A DNA stretch of 64,000 nucleotides from Bradyrhizobium yuanmingense (GCF_900094575.1 NZ_FMAE01000004.1:682001-746000); one strand, 5' to 3'. Positions 19,426 through 29,757 are shown, counted from the first letter of the stretch. Notes: generated by a model not told the origin, from the sequence alone. A program made the numbers and translations.

Positions 19426-20127
19426 TTAAAGGCTCCTTGCCGCCTCCAGCACTTCGTCGGCATGGCCATCGACCCGGACATTGCGCCAGATCCGCGCCAC
19501 TTTACCGTCAGTCCCGACCAGCACCGTGGTGCGAAGGATCCCAAGGAAGCTCTTGCCATACATGGACTTTTCGCCCCAGGCCCCATAAGCCTCCAGCATC
19601 TCATGCGTCTCGTCCGAGATGAGGGGGACGCCGAGCTTGTGCTTGTCGCGAAACTTCTCCTGGGCCCTTAACGGATCGGCGGAGATGCCGAGCACGGCGG
19701 TGCCGGCGGCCGCGAAGGCGCCCGCCAGGCGCGTGAAGTCGATCGCCTCCCGCGTGCAGCCGGGGGTGTCGGCGCGGGGGTAGAAGAACAGGACGAGCTT
19801 TCGGCCGGCGTAGTCGGCGAGCGTGACCACGTCGCCGCCATCGCGCGGCAGGCGGAAGGCCGGGGCCTTTTGGCCCTCGGCCAAGCCGGACTTCAAGCCC
19901 GACTTGGCGGCAGCCGGAGAAGAGGCGGATTTGGAGGATTTTAACTGTTTCGATGCGGCCTTATGCGATCCTGCTTTTGCTACGGTCGCAGCTGATTTGC
20001 GTGCCGGTGTGCGCTGCGTTTTCGCGGATCTTGTTTGAGTCGATGCCCGCGTTTTTGCGGACTTCTTTGCAGCGGTCGGACTGCCGGAGGGCGTTTTGGA
20101 CGATTTCTTTCGGGATTTCTTGGACAT
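19426..20127 (-). CDS. Peroxiredoxin (Bcp/PrxQ family) with Lys/Ser/Ala-rich N-terminal extension
   Basis: A 233-residue thiol peroxidase. The first 75 or so residues are a basic low-complexity extension (SKKSRKKSSKTPSG, TARKSAATVAKAGS-like units); the catalytic domain starts near LAEGQKAPAFRLPRDGGD. The peroxidatic site is FFYPRADTPGCTREAIDF. PrxQ enzymes often carry a second Cys five residues later, which is absent here, so this would act as a one-Cys enzyme. The start at ATG 20127 has AAGGAAGG just upstream, much better than the longer frame from 20262. It is divergent from the giant AsmA-like gene. Confidence 0.9.
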   Translation of the reverse strand: MSKKSRKKSSKTPSGSPTAAKKSAKTRASTQTRSAKTQRTPARKSAATVAKAGSHKAASKQLKSSKSASSPAAAKSGLKSGLAEGQKAPAFRLPRDGGDVVTLADYAGRKLVLFFYPRADTPGCTREAIDFTRLAGAFAAAGTAVLGISADPLRAQEKFRDKHKLGVPLISDETHEMLEAYGAWGEKSMYGKSFLGILRTTVLVGTDGKVARIWRNVRVDGHADEVLEAARSL

Positions 20128-20295
20128 ACGCCTTCCTTTCGACGCTTTCGGCAGGTCAACCGAAGCGGTATTGCAGCTCTTGTCCGGCGAGCCGGAATCG
20201 TGCCCTCGGCTGGGCAAGTCTGGCGACGCCGGAGTATGGTTACAAGGAATTCCACGCACCACCCCACTGCTCGTTGAACGCGCTCCCGGGGCGAA

Positions 20296-23200
20296 ATGAC
20301 GAACAGCAGGAATATTCGAGGTATGGCGGCAGTGCCGGCGCAGGGAGCATCACTTCCCGCGAACGGCTGCGGTCCCGGCGGCGCTCAGTCCTATGACGGG
20401 CGCCTGTATCGAGAGGCAATGGCAAGGAATACGTCGCCCCAGGACTACAACCGGGATTTTGATCGGCGCGGCGGCCAACTCGAGCCGCAGGAATGGGACG
20501 ACGCCGACTGGGATCCGGATCAGGAAGCGGCTGCGCGCAATCGCGCACGCCGGTTGCTGGCGCGTTCCGGTTCGGGCTTTCTTCGCTTCGGTGGTGGATT
20601 TAGCGCGCTGCGCCGCTGGACGGGTGGGGGACGCTGGCTGAAGCGCCTGGCGGTGGCCGTCGCCACCGTCATCGTCATTTTCATCGGCTGCTTCGGTGCG
20701 CTGTGGTGGCGGCTCGGTGCCGGTCCCATCAGTCTGGACATCGCAACGCCGTGGCTCGCAGCCGCGATCGAGGACAATATCGGCCACGGCAACACCGTTG
20801 AGGTCGGCGGCACTCAGATCGAGCGGGCCGGCCGGGTCCGCGTCGCCGTCCGCATCCGAGACATCATCGTTCGCGACCGCGATCACGCCGTCGTCGCCAG
20901 CGCGCCGAAGGCCGAGGTGAGGCTGTCGGGTGCGGCCCTCCTGATGGGGCACCTGCGTGCCGAGAGTCTTAACCTGGTCGATGCCGAGCTCGCCATCCGC
21001 ATTGCGCCCGATGGCACCGTCACCGTGTCCGCCGGCGACACCGCAAAGCCGCTCGCGACCGGTGTCGCGTCCAAGAAGGATGCGGGCCTGCCGCCGACAT
21101 TCCCGCGCAGCGGTGTCCCCCCGCCGCCATTCGCGACCGCGCCTGCGAGCCCGGACGCATCGCAGGCCGCACCGCAGGCGACCGCGCAGAGCGGCATCCT
21201 TCAGGGCCTCGATTGGCTCGACAGCCTGAGCATGACGGGCCTCGACGGTCAGAACCTCAACGAGATCGGTCTGAAAAACGGCGTCCTGATCGTCGACGAT
21301 CAGCAGCGCGGCAGCAAATGGTCGTTCGAGAACATCACGCTCAGCCTGAGGCGGCCGAGCCGCGGCGGCGTCGCGCTCAGCCTCGGCGAGCAGGGCGCGC
21401 GTCCGTGGCTGCTGCGCGCCACGATCGGACCGGCCGAGAATGGCGTGCGCTCGGTCGACATCAAGGCCGACAAGGTCTCGACCTCCAACATCCTGCTGGC
21501 GCTGCGGGTGAAGGACCTCACCTACACCGCCGACCTGCCGCTGACGGGCGAGCTCAAGGGCGAGCTCGGCCGCGACGGCGTGCCGACCTTCTTCCGCGGC
21601 AAGATCGCGGCCGGCGCCGGCAATATCATCGATACCGACACGCCCGACTACCCGATGGCAATCGACTCGGCCGAGATCAACGTCGAGTGGGATGCGAACC
21701 GGCGGGTGCTGGTCGCGCCGTTCAAGGTTCTCTCCGGCGCGAACCGCCTGACGCTGCTGGCCCATCTCGAGCCACCCAACGGCAACATCAACGACTGGCA
21801 GCTCGGCTTCAGCGGCGGTTCGATCCTGCTCGGCGGCATCGACAACGAGCCGCCGCTCGTCTTCAACCGCATCGCGATCGGCTTCCGCTTCGACGCCGAC
21901 CACAAGCGCATCCTGCTGACACAGGCCGACGTCTCCAACGGCGAGATCGGCGTCGCCGGCACCGGCGCCCTCGACTATTCGGGCGAGCCGCGGCTCACCC
22001 TCGGTTTCGCGGGCACGCCGATGTCGGCCTCCGCCTTGAAGCGGATGTGGCCGACGCTGATCGTCCCCGAATTGCGTGAATGGGTGATAGAACGGATCGA
22101 GCGCGGCACGCTCCAGCGCATCGAGATCGGCGTCAACTCGCCGACCAGGAACCTGCCGCGCAAGGGTCCGCCCATTCCGGACGACGGCCTGTCGGTCAAC
22201 ATCGTGGCGAGCGGCGTTGCGGTCCGGCCCGTGGACGGCATGCCGGTGGTGCGCGATGCCGATCTGAAGGCGCGCGTGACCGGACGCACCGCGACCGTCA
22301 ACATCGGGCAGGGCATTGCCGATACCCCCGCGGGCCGCAAGGTCACGATCTCCGATTTCGTGTTCGAGGTGCCCGACATGGCGCCCAAGCCGTCGCCGTC
22401 GCGGAGCAGGTTCCGTGTGGAAGGGCCGGTGCCCGCGGCCGCTGAAATGCTCGCCAATGATCGGCTGAGCGACCTGTCGGCGACCGTCGTCGATCCCAAC
22501 ACCAGCAAGGGAACGTTCTCGGCGAACATCCAGCTCGGCATGCCGGTCAAGGGCGAGCTGACCAAGGCCGACACCACCTACGCCGTCACCGCCGATCTCA
22601 ACGGTTTTGCCGCCGACAAGCTGGTGATGAACCAGAAGCTGGAAGCCAACAACCTCAAGATATCAGCCAACAACCAGGGCTATCAGGTCAAGGGCGACGT
22701 CAAGATCAACGGCCAGGCGGCCTCGCTCGATTATCGCAAGCCGGCTGAGGGCGACGCGGATGTCAGGCTGCAGGCGACGCTGGACGATGCCAGCCGCGCG
22801 CGGCTCGGCTTCGATCTCAGCCCCGCCGTCATCGGATCGTTGCCGATCAAGCTGTCGGGCAAGATCGCGAGCGGCGCGGATCAGACGACGAAGCTCGGCG
22901 TCGAGGCCGATCTGACCTCGGTCAGGCTCGACAACATCCTGCCCGGCTGGGTCAAGCTGCCGGGCAAGTCCGGCAAGGCCAGCTTCAAGGTGGTGCCGAC
23001 GGCGCAATCGACGCGTTTCGAGGACATCGTCATCGAAGGCGGCGGCGCCTCGATCAAGGGCTCGCTCGAGCTCGACGCGAACAGCGATCTCGTGAACGCG
23101 AACTTCCCGACCTACGCGCCGTCCGACGGCGACAAGGCCTCGCTCAGGGTGGAGCGCAGCCAGGACGGTGTGCTGCGCGGCACCATGCGTGGCGACGTGT

Positions 23201-24129
23201 TCGACGGCCGCGGCTTCCTGAAGTCGGCGATCTCAGGCAATTCCAAGGACGACAAGAACAAGCTGAAGAACGTCGATTTCGACATCGACGTGAAGCTCGG
23301 TGCCGTCGCCGGCTTCAACGGCGAGGCCATGCGCAGCCTCGATGCCAAGATGTCGAAGCGCAATGGGGCCATCAAGGCGTTCACGCTGAGCGGCAAGATC
23401 GGCCGCGACACGCCTGTCGCTGCCGACCTGCGCGGCGGCCGTGCCCAGGGCAACCGCGAGGTGATCTACCTGCAGACCAACGACGCCGGCGCGCTGCTGC
23501 GTTTCACCGACACCTACACCAAGGCGGTCGGCGGCCAGATGGTGGTCGCGATGGAGCCGCCGTCTTCCGAGCCGAACGCCGCGCGCGAGGGCCTGATCAA
23601 TGTCCGCGACTTCACCGTGAAGGGCGAGGCGCAGCTCGAACGCGTTGCCGCCGGCGCGCCGAACGGGACCGGGAATGGCGTCTCCTTCAGCGCACTTCGC
23701 GCCGAGTTCACGCGGCAGAACGGTGCGCTTACGGTCCGTGACGGCGTGGTCAAGGGGCCGATGATCGGTGCCACCATCGAGGGCTCGATCGACTATCCCG
23801 GCAACCAGGTCTGCATGAGCGGCACCTTCGTGCCGATGTACGGCGTCAACAACATCTTCGGCCAGATCCCGCTGTTCGGCATCTTCCTCGGTGGCGGCAA
23901 CAATGAGGGGCTGATCGGCGTGACCTACGAGGTCGTCGGCACGCCAGCCGCGCCCGTGATGCGCGTCAATCCGATCTCGGCGATGGCGCCGGGCCTGTTC
24001 CGCAAGATCTTCGAGTTCAACACCGGCAAGCAGAACTCGCCATTCGAGGAATTCCCATCGCATTCGAACGACGGCTCGACCGGATCGACGCGCCAGCTGT
24101 CGAGCGGTTGCACCCTCGCGCGGCGGTAA
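20296..24129 (+). CDS. Large AsmA/YhdP-like DUF3971 protein
   Basis: A 1277-residue protein of the AsmA-like superfamily. About 115 residues of polar, low-complexity sequence precede one transmembrane helix (LAVAVATVIVIFIGCFGALWW), then a long periplasmic beta-rich region with DUF3971-like segments (WPTLIVPELREWVIERI is typical) and a C-terminal AsmA-like part (GPMIGATIEGSIDYPGNQVCMSGTFVPMYGVNN). YhdP, TamB and AsmA relatives are thought to bridge the periplasm and move phospholipids to the outer membrane. The start is uncertain: ATG 20296 or ATG 20419, which has a better purine-rich site (GAGAGG). It stands alone, divergent from the peroxiredoxin gene. Confidence 0.88.
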   Translation: MTNSRNIRGMAAVPAQGASLPANGCGPGGAQSYDGRLYREAMARNTSPQDYNRDFDRRGGQLEPQEWDDADWDPDQEAAARNRARRLLARSGSGFLRFGGGFSALRRWTGGGRWLKRLAVAVATVIVIFIGCFGALWWRLGAGPISLDIATPWLAAAIEDNIGHGNTVEVGGTQIERAGRVRVAVRIRDIIVRDRDHAVVASAPKAEVRLSGAALLMGHLRAESLNLVDAELAIRIAPDGTVTVSAGDTAKPLATGVASKKDAGLPPTFPRSGVPPPPFATAPASPDASQAAPQATAQSGILQGLDWLDSLSMTGLDGQNLNEIGLKNGVLIVDDQQRGSKWSFENITLSLRRPSRGGVALSLGEQGARPWLLRATIGPAENGVRSVDIKADKVSTSNILLALRVKDLTYTADLPLTGELKGELGRDGVPTFFRGKIAAGAGNIIDTDTPDYPMAIDSAEINVEWDANRRVLVAPFKVLSGANRLTLLAHLEPPNGNINDWQLGFSGGSILLGGIDNEPPLVFNRIAIGFRFDADHKRILLTQADVSNGEIGVAGTGALDYSGEPRLTLGFAGTPMSASALKRMWPTLIVPELREWVIERIERGTLQRIEIGVNSPTRNLPRKGPPIPDDGLSVNIVASGVAVRPVDGMPVVRDADLKARVTGRTATVNIGQGIADTPAGRKVTISDFVFEVPDMAPKPSPSRSRFRVEGPVPAAAEMLANDRLSDLSATVVDPNTSKGTFSANIQLGMPVKGELTKADTTYAVTADLNGFAADKLVMNQKLEANNLKISANNQGYQVKGDVKINGQAASLDYRKPAEGDADVRLQATLDDASRARLGFDLSPAVIGSLPIKLSGKIASGADQTTKLGVEADLTSVRLDNILPGWVKLPGKSGKASFKVVPTAQSTRFEDIVIEGGGASIKGSLELDANSDLVNANFPTYAPSDGDKASLRVERSQDGVLRGTMRGDVFDGRGFLKSAISGNSKDDKNKLKNVDFDIDVKLGAVAGFNGEAMRSLDAKMSKRNGAIKAFTLSGKIGRDTPVAADLRGGRAQGNREVIYLQTNDAGALLRFTDTYTKAVGGQMVVAMEPPSSEPNAAREGLINVRDFTVKGEAQLERVAAGAPNGTGNGVSFSALRAEFTRQNGALTVRDGVVKGPMIGATIEGSIDYPGNQVCMSGTFVPMYGVNNIFGQIPLFGIFLGGGNNEGLIGVTYEVVGTPAAPVMRVNPISAMAPGLFRKIFEFNTGKQNSPFEEFPSHSNDGSTGSTRQLSSGCTLARR

Positions 24130-24149
24130 TCCCCACATTCCCAGGTGCT

Positions 24150-24237
24150 CGTCATGCCCGGGCTTGTCCCGAGCATCCACGTTCTTCGTGCGGCGCGGCC
24201 AAAAACGTGGATGGCCGGGACAAGCCCGGCCATGACG
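24150..24237. repeat. Bradyrhizobium-type palindromic intergenic repeat
   Basis: Two long imperfect arms: one begins CGTCATGCCCGGGCTTGTCC, the other ends GGGACAAGCCCGGCCATGACG, separated by about 16 nt and joined by matching ACGTGGAT/ATCCACGT inner parts. It lies between two convergent genes and would fold into a stable hairpin, so it may act as a terminator or RNA end-protector. Elements like this are dispersed in Bradyrhizobium genomes. Confidence 0.8.
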
Positions 24238-24285
24238 AATGTGGCGATGCTTTCGCGCCAAACGTTTTGAGGCTGGAGCGGGGCG

Positions 24286-25983
24286 TCAGGCCGCGCGCAC
24301 GCCCTTCAGGAACGTTCCGACTTCGCCGGAGAGCTGCTCGGCCTGCTTGGAGAGGTTGCTGGCTGCTGCGAGCACCATGCCGGCAGCGTTGCCGGTCTCG
24401 TTGGCTGCGGTGGAGACGCCGCCGATATTGGTGGTGACCTCTTTGGTCGCCTCCGCGGTCTGCGAGACGCTGCGGGCGATCTCGGCGGTGGCGGCGCCTT
24501 GCTCCTCGATGGCCGCGCCGATCGAGGTGGCGATGCGGCTGACCTCCTCGATGGTGGCGGTGATGCCGCCGATCGCATCGACAGCTTCCTTGGTGGCGCC
24601 CTGGATCTGGGCGATCTTGTCGCCGATCTCGCGGGTGGCTTCCGCGGTCTGGCTCGCCAGCGACTTCACCTCGGAAGCGACCACGGCAAAGCCGCGGCCG
24701 GCTTCGCCGGCGCGGGCGGCCTCGATGGTGGCGTTGAGCGCGAGCAGGTTGGTCTGCGCCGCGATGTTGGAGATCAGCTCGGCGACATGCTCGATCTGCT
24801 GGGCGCCGTCCGAGAGTGCGCGCACGATGGTGTCGGTGCGGCGGGCGCTGTCCACCGCACGTCCCGTGACCTCGGCCGATTGCGCGACCTGGCGGCTGAT
24901 CTCGGTGATGGAGGAGGAGAGCTCCTCGGCGGCGGAGGCGACGGTCTGGACGCGCTGGCTGGCCTCATTGGCGGCCGAGCCGACCACGGCGGCGCGGCGA
25001 TTGGTGCCTTCGGCGGTCGACGACATCGACTTGGCCGTGGTCTCCAATTCACCGGAGCCGGAGGCCATCAGGCCGACGAGCTGGCCGACGGAGGCATCGA
25101 AGCGGTCGGCAAGGGCGATCAGGGCCTCGCGCTTCTCCTGCTCGCTGCGGGCCTTGGCCGCGACCTGCTCGGCCTCCAGCGTGTGGGCCGTGAGCGCGGT
25201 CTGCCTGAGGATTTCGAGCGTCTCGGCCATGCGGCCGATCTCGTCGCCGCGGTCGGTCTCCTCGACCGGCTTGTCGATGGCGCCTTCGGAAATCGCCTGC
25301 ATGCGGTTCTTCTGACGGTCGAGCGCGCCGAGCACGTCGCGGGCGATCAGCCAGGACAGCGCCGCCATCAGCAGCATCAGGCCGATGCCGATGGCGCCAA
25401 GCTCCAGCGTCAAGGCGCGCACATCGGCGTCGATGTCGTCGACATAGAGGCCGTAGCTGATGATGACGTTCCAGGGCGCGAATTTGCGCGCGAACACGGT
25501 CTTGCGGACCGGCTCGGTCTGGCCGGGACGGGGGTAGAGATAGGAGGTGACGCCGCCCTGCGCAGTCTCGCTGCCGGCCTTGATGATGGCGTCGGCGATC
25601 AGCACGCCGTTTGAATCCTTGGCGCCGGTGATCTTGCCTTCGAGCTGCTGGTTGGCGCCGTTCACGACCAGGGAGCCGTCCGGATTGTAAACCACCGGAT
25701 AGCCCTGGTTGCCGTTGAAGTTCATGCGGCGGCCGCGCTGGTGGAACAGGCTCTTGGCCTCGGCCGGCGTCAGCTTGCCGGCGGTCACTTCGTCCTGGAG
25801 CGCTTGGGCGTAGTTGTAGAGGAGTTCGACGGCGGTCCGCATCTGCTCGACGCGGTCCTCCATCATCCGGCTCTTGCTGAGCACAGCCGATACGCCGATG
25901 ATGGCTGTGATCGTGAGAGCCGCAAGGCAGACCATGCTGGCAAGCTTGGTGCGGATCTTCAAATGACTCAGCAGTTTCATCAC
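24286..25983 (-). CDS. Methyl-accepting chemotaxis protein with periplasmic sCache domain
   Basis: A 565-residue chemoreceptor. It has an N-terminal transmembrane helix ([20 protein letters not shown]), a periplasmic single Cache domain of about 150 residues (motifs [20 protein letters not shown] and [18 protein letters not shown]), a second helix ([21 protein letters not shown]), HAMP, and a cytoplasmic signalling hairpin with the CheA/CheW tip ([20 protein letters not shown]). sCache receptors usually sense small carboxylates or similar ligands; the ligand is unknown. No che genes are nearby, so it is an orphan receptor. The C terminus lacks a CheR-tethering pentapeptide. Confidence 0.95.
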   Translation of the reverse strand: MMKLLSHLKIRTKLASMVCLAALTITAIIGVSAVLSKSRMMEDRVEQMRTAVELLYNYAQALQDEVTAGKLTPAEAKSLFHQRGRRMNFNGNQGYPVVYNPDGSLVVNGANQQLEGKITGAKDSNGVLIADAIIKAGSETAQGGVTSYLYPRPGQTEPVRKTVFARKFAPWNVIISYGLYVDDIDADVRALTLELGAIGIGLMLLMAALSWLIARDVLGALDRQKNRMQAISEGAIDKPVEETDRGDEIGRMAETLEILRQTALTAHTLEAEQVAAKARSEQEKREALIALADRFDASVGQLVGLMASGSGELETTAKSMSSTAEGTNRRAAVVGSAANEASQRVQTVASAAEELSSSITEISRQVAQSAEVTGRAVDSARRTDTIVRALSDGAQQIEHVAELISNIAAQTNLLALNATIEAARAGEAGRGFAVVASEVKSLASQTAEATREIGDKIAQIQGATKEAVDAIGGITATIEEVSRIATSIGAAIEEQGAATAEIARSVSQTAEATKEVTTNIGGVSTAANETGNAAGMVLAAASNLSKQAEQLSGEVGTFLKGVRAA

Positions 25984-26197
25984 AGCCCCTACGGAATGGT
26001 TGTTATTGCTCGCACCGGTAGCATGAAGTTCTTACCAATCATGAATGGAGGCATGCGGCGGCCTGCTGCGCGGACAGCGTTTGCAGGCGCGTGCGCAATC
26101 GTGCAAGGCAAATCGCCTTGCCGATGGGCTCCAGTCCTTCCGGGAGAAGGGAATCGATCTTGGGTTTTGGCAGCTAGACCGTCTGGACGGACCTGCA

Positions 26198-26284
26198 ATG
26201 AATCGATTCGTTCATCGCATCATCATGTCTCTGCTGCTCGTCGCCGCCCTCGTTCTGATCTGGAACGTGCTGGGGGCGCGCTGA
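26198..26284 (+). CDS. Candidate 28-residue single-helix membrane protein
   Basis: A short frame: basic N terminus (MNRFVHRIIM), one hydrophobic helix (SLLLVAALVLIWNVLG) and a basic end (AR). It is followed immediately by a strong hairpin terminator and occupies a gap between two minus-strand genes that otherwise has no use for a plus-strand terminator. The Shine-Dalgarno is poor (GGA at about -9). Longer in-frame versions upstream lack coding character. No homology can be claimed; it may be a real small protein or chance. Confidence 0.45.
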   Translation: MNRFVHRIIMSLLLVAALVLIWNVLGAR

Positions 26285-26285
26285 G

Positions 26286-26313
26286 ACGGCACCGGAGATC
26301 TTCCGGTGCCGTC
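26286..26313 (+). terminator. Strong hairpin after the 28-residue ORF
   Basis: GACGGCACCGGA and TCCGGTGCCGTC form a 12-bp stem around a short AGATCT-centred loop, beginning two bases after the small ORF's stop. The T tract is weak (GTGCTTAG). On the minus strand it would also follow the DoxX gene, which ends at 26371. Confidence 0.6.
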
Positions 26314-26370
26314 GTGCTTAGCGGATGAGATGTGCTTCAGCGGGGCGCGGATGCGCCGCCGGTCCGGCGG

Positions 26371-26781
26371 CTATTTCTTGCCCATCGCTGCGTCGACGCT
26401 GACCGGGCCTCCGCCCGCCGCCGAGAGATACAGGCAGGCGAAGCAGAACAGGATCGCCAGGGTGCCGTTGTTCAGCAGCGGCAGGAAGATCGGCGTCTCG
26501 CCCCTGAACATGTGGCCCATGAAGTAGGCGAAAGCCATTTCACCGGACAAGATGAAGGCTGCGAGGCGCGAGAACAGGCCGATCATGAGCAGCCCGCCAA
26601 GCACCAGTTCGAGCGCACCGGCGGCGCCGTAAAGCGACATCAGCTCGACCTTGGCGAACATTGGGACAGCCGGAAACTTGAACAGCTTGGCGACGCCGTA
26701 CTGGAACAGCAGCAGGCCGGTGATGAAGCGAAACAGGCTCAGGAGAACCGGTTGAAAGCGAGTGAGATAAGGAAAGTCCAT
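26371..26781 (-). CDS. DoxX-family membrane protein
   Basis: A 136-residue protein with four predicted helices and DoxX features: LLSLFRFITGLLLFQYGVAKLF at the start and GALELVLGGLLMIGLFSRLAAFILSGEMAFAYF in the middle. DoxX proteins are small inner-membrane proteins linked in some bacteria to thiosulfate or quinone redox or oxidative stress; the role here is unknown. ATG 26781 is chosen because GGAGGG lies 8 nt before it, instead of an upstream ATG in frame. Confidence 0.88.
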   Translation of the reverse strand: MDFPYLTRFQPVLLSLFRFITGLLLFQYGVAKLFKFPAVPMFAKVELMSLYGAAGALELVLGGLLMIGLFSRLAAFILSGEMAFAYFMGHMFRGETPIFLPLLNNGTLAILFCFACLYLSAAGGGPVSVDAAMGKK

Positions 26782-27009
26782 TGGTTTGCCCTCCATCCAA
26801 TGCTGGACCCAATGCTGCGACTTGGATCGCATTCGCTTCCGCCTCGCAAGCCACCAGGATCAATTCAGCGCTGACATTTTCGTCATGTCGGACAAAACAC
26901 CGCAAGGCGCCGCCACCAGCTGCACGCGACCCTCTTTTTTGCACGTTCGCCTCGCGCTCGTCCGTAGGATTCCGGTGAAACCAGGGTGTGCAGGTTACGT
27001 CGGGGAGAC

Positions 27010-28281
27010 CTACTCCCGCAAAGCAGGGACGACCAGGAACGGAATCATTCCGAGGATCACGCTCGCAAGTGCGAAGACGAGCAGGAGATCGTAGCCGTGC
27101 GTGGCATCGTGGATCAGGCCGCCGCTCCATGAACCGAAGGCCGAGCCGAGGCCGCTGCCGATCGAGATCGTGCCGAAGATGGTGCCGACGCGTTTGCCGC
27201 GAAAGATCTTCATGGCGGTGGCGCTGATCAGCGGCCCGCGGGAGCCCATCATGCTGCCGAAGCAGACGACGAAACCGGTGAGCAGAATGACGTTCGGATA
27301 GTACTGCAGCAGCCAGAGCAGAACGATGCCGAGAATCGAGATCGCGTAGCTGAGCAGCACCGACGGCCGCCGTCCGATCAGGCCGTCGAGCGCGGAGACG
27401 CCGAGCATGCCGAACACCAGCACGATTCCGGAGAAGCCCCAGGCGGTCGCAGCCTGGAGCGGCGGAAAGCCGGCGTCGATCAGATAGGCCACGATCTGCG
27501 CCGCGATCGCATACATGCCGACCGCGGTGAAGAAGAAGGTCGAGAACAGCGCCCAGAATGCGTGGTGGCGCATCGCGCTCGCAAGCGTCCAGCCGCTGTC
27601 GACGAAGTCAGGATCGCTCTTCTTGGCGACGTGCGGCGAGCCGGCCGCGAACATGCGCCAGGGCAGCAGCAGCAGCGGCGCCAGCAGCCCGAGCGCTGCA
27701 AAGCCGAACAGCTGGTAGGTCTCGCGCCAGCCGAGATGATCGATCAGGAGCTGCGAGGCCGGCAGCAAGGCCAGCACGCCGCCGCCCATCGCCGAATAGA
27801 CCACCGCCATGGCGGTCGGCAGCTTTGGTCCGAACCAGCGACCGAGCAGGATCGAGTTCGGCACATTGCCGATGAAGCCAACGCCGATGCCGACGCAGAT
27901 GCCGATCGAAAGCTGGAATTGCCAGAGCGCTTGCGCCTGGCTCGCGATCAGAAAGGCCGAACCGAGCAGGAGCAAGCCGAGCGCATAGACGAGGCGTGGC
28001 CCGGAATGATCGAACAGGCGCCCGACCAGGGGTGCAGTCATGCCGCTGACGAGCCAGGTGAGGGAGTAGATCGAGACGGCCTGGGCGCGATCCCAGCCGA
28101 GGCTTTCGGAGATCGGCTTGAGGAAGACCGTGAAGCTCTCGCTCAAGCCCCGGCCAAGAACAGCCAGCGTGAAGCAGAGGCCGAGCACGACGAGTGCGGT
28201 GCGCACCGCGTCCCGCCGGGCGCCGCCGACCCTTTCCTTGCCCGTTTCCGCTTTCGTTTCCTTGGGCCTGTCCTGTTTCAT
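27010..28281 (-). CDS. Major facilitator superfamily transporter (monocarboxylate/oxalate-formate type)
   Basis: A 423-residue MFS carrier with about twelve helices. After a Lys/Glu-rich cytoplasmic start it has FTVFLKPISESLGWDRAQAVSIYSLTWLVSGMTAPLVGRLFD and GFIGNVPNSILLGRWF, typical of the oxalate:formate antiporter / monocarboxylate branch. The substrate is unknown. ATG 28281 is preferred; a TTG start 12 codons upstream is possible. It is on the same strand as tyrS and 56 nt downstream of its stop. Confidence 0.85.
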   Translation of the reverse strand: MKQDRPKETKAETGKERVGGARRDAVRTALVVLGLCFTLAVLGRGLSESFTVFLKPISESLGWDRAQAVSIYSLTWLVSGMTAPLVGRLFDHSGPRLVYALGLLLLGSAFLIASQAQALWQFQLSIGICVGIGVGFIGNVPNSILLGRWFGPKLPTAMAVVYSAMGGGVLALLPASQLLIDHLGWRETYQLFGFAALGLLAPLLLLPWRMFAAGSPHVAKKSDPDFVDSGWTLASAMRHHAFWALFSTFFFTAVGMYAIAAQIVAYLIDAGFPPLQAATAWGFSGIVLVFGMLGVSALDGLIGRRPSVLLSYAISILGIVLLWLLQYYPNVILLTGFVVCFGSMMGSRGPLISATAMKIFRGKRVGTIFGTISIGSGLGSAFGSWSGGLIHDATHGYDLLLVFALASVILGMIPFLVVPALRE

Positions 28282-28337
28282 TGCCGTCAGGGAGCGCGCA
28301 TCCGTGCGCCCTGACAAGCAGTGAAAAGCTCATACGC

Positions 28338-29591
28338 CTATGCAGGCCTGATGAGCACGTGCTTCTTCTTGCCAAAGGACAGCTTGATCACGCCTTCCGG
28401 CGTCAGATGGCCTGCCGACAGCGCCATCTTCTCGTCGGTCACGGGCGCGTCGTTGACGCGCAGGCCGCCGCCTTTGATCTGGCGCCTGGCTTCGCCGTTG
28501 GAGCCGACGAGGCCGGCCTTGACGAAGGCGTTGAGCACGCCGAGGCCGGCATCGAGCTCGCCGCGCGGAATTTCCACGGTCGGCAGGCTTTCGGCGAGCG
28601 CGCCTTCCTCGAAGGTGCGGCGCGCGGTCTCGGCGGCTTCCTTCGCGGCGTCGCGGCCGTGCAGCAGCGCGGTCGCTTCGGTTGCGAGCACCTTCTTGGC
28701 CTCGTTGATCTCCGAGCCGCCGAGCGCCTCGAGCCTTCTGATCTCGGCCATCGGCAGTGTCGTGAACAGTTTCAGGAACTTGCCCACGTCGGCGTCCTCG
28801 GTGTTGCGCCAGTATTGCCAGAAGTCGTAAGGGCTGAACTGGTCGGCGTTGAGCCACACCGCGCCTTGCGCGGTCTTGCCCATCTTGGCGCCCGAGGCGG
28901 TCGTCAGCAGCGGCGTCGTCAGCGCGAACAGCTGGTGGGTGCCCATGCGGCGGCCGAGATCGACGCCCATGATGATGTTGCCCCACTGGTCCGAGCCGCC
29001 CATCTGGAGGCGGCAGCCGGTGCGCTTGGCCAGCTCGACGAAGTCGTAGGCCTGGCAAACCATGTAATTGAACTCGATGAAGCTCATTTCCTGCTCGCGC
29101 TCGAGGCGCAGCCGCACGGAATCCATGGTCAGCATGCGGTTGACCGAGAAGTGCCGGCCGACGTCGCGCAGCATCTCGATCCAGTTCAGCTTGGTCAACC
29201 ATTCCGCATTGTCGAGCATGACCGCGTCGCTCTTGCCTTCGCCGTAGCGCAGCACCTTGGCGAACACGCCGCGGATCGATTCCTTGTTGGCCTCGATCTC
29301 GGCGATGGTGCGCATCGCGCGCGTCTCGTCTTTGCCGGAGGGATCGCCCACCATGGTGGTGCCGCCGCCCATCAGCGTAATCGGCTTGTTGCCGGACTGC
29401 TGCAGCCAGTGCAGCATCATCATGGTCAGGTAATTGCCGATGTGCAGCGAGCGGGCGGTGCAATCGTAGCCGACATAGGTGGTGGCCTCGCCCTTGGCGG
29501 CGAGCGCGTCCAGCCCCTCGAAATCGGAGCATTGGTGGATAAATCCACGTTCCTGCAGGGTGTTGAGGAAATCCGATTTAAATGCAGTCAT
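28338..29591 (-). CDS. tyrS: Tyrosyl-tRNA synthetase
   Basis: A 417-residue class I aminoacyl-tRNA synthetase charging tRNA-Tyr. The HIGH-like motif is SLHIGNYLT after VGYDCTA, the tyrosine-binding [12 protein letters not shown] and [11 protein letters not shown] are present, and the KMSKS loop appears as [12 protein letters not shown]-terminal S4 RNA-binding domain ([21 protein letters not shown]) completes the bacterial TyrRS-I layout. It is divergent from anmK across 166 nt. No T-box or other leader element is visible. Confidence 0.98.
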   Translation of the reverse strand: MTAFKSDFLNTLQERGFIHQCSDFEGLDALAAKGEATTYVGYDCTARSLHIGNYLTMMMLHWLQQSGNKPITLMGGGTTMVGDPSGKDETRAMRTIAEIEANKESIRGVFAKVLRYGEGKSDAVMLDNAEWLTKLNWIEMLRDVGRHFSVNRMLTMDSVRLRLEREQEMSFIEFNYMVCQAYDFVELAKRTGCRLQMGGSDQWGNIIMGVDLGRRMGTHQLFALTTPLLTTASGAKMGKTAQGAVWLNADQFSPYDFWQYWRNTEDADVGKFLKLFTTLPMAEIRRLEALGGSEINEAKKVLATEATALLHGRDAAKEAAETARRTFEEGALAESLPTVEIPRGELDAGLGVLNAFVKAGLVGSNGEARRQIKGGGLRVNDAPVTDEKMALSAGHLTPEGVIKLSFGKKKHVLIRPA

Positions 29592-29757
29592 CTGTCGGCG
29601 TGCCTGACAATTCTTGGTTTACCGTTTTGGGGGCAATTTAAGGGTCTTCCGCGGGAACCCGGTTGGCCGCCCGCCACTTGGCGCGTTGGCATTATAAGAT
29701 GTGCCCCTCTGGCACAAGATCGGCATGCCAGCGCGGGTCTCTTGAGGATGCTGGTCC

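Noticed and set aside
19408..19430. A second TTAA...TTAA pair near the M23 promoter as a full CtrA site
   Set aside because: The spacing is N8, not the N7 of the consensus, so only the TTAACCAT half-site was kept, at low confidence.
29665..29700. A sigma-54 (-24/-12) promoter ahead of anmK
   Set aside because: TTGGCGCGTTGGCATT has the GG element but lacks GC at the right -12 spacing.
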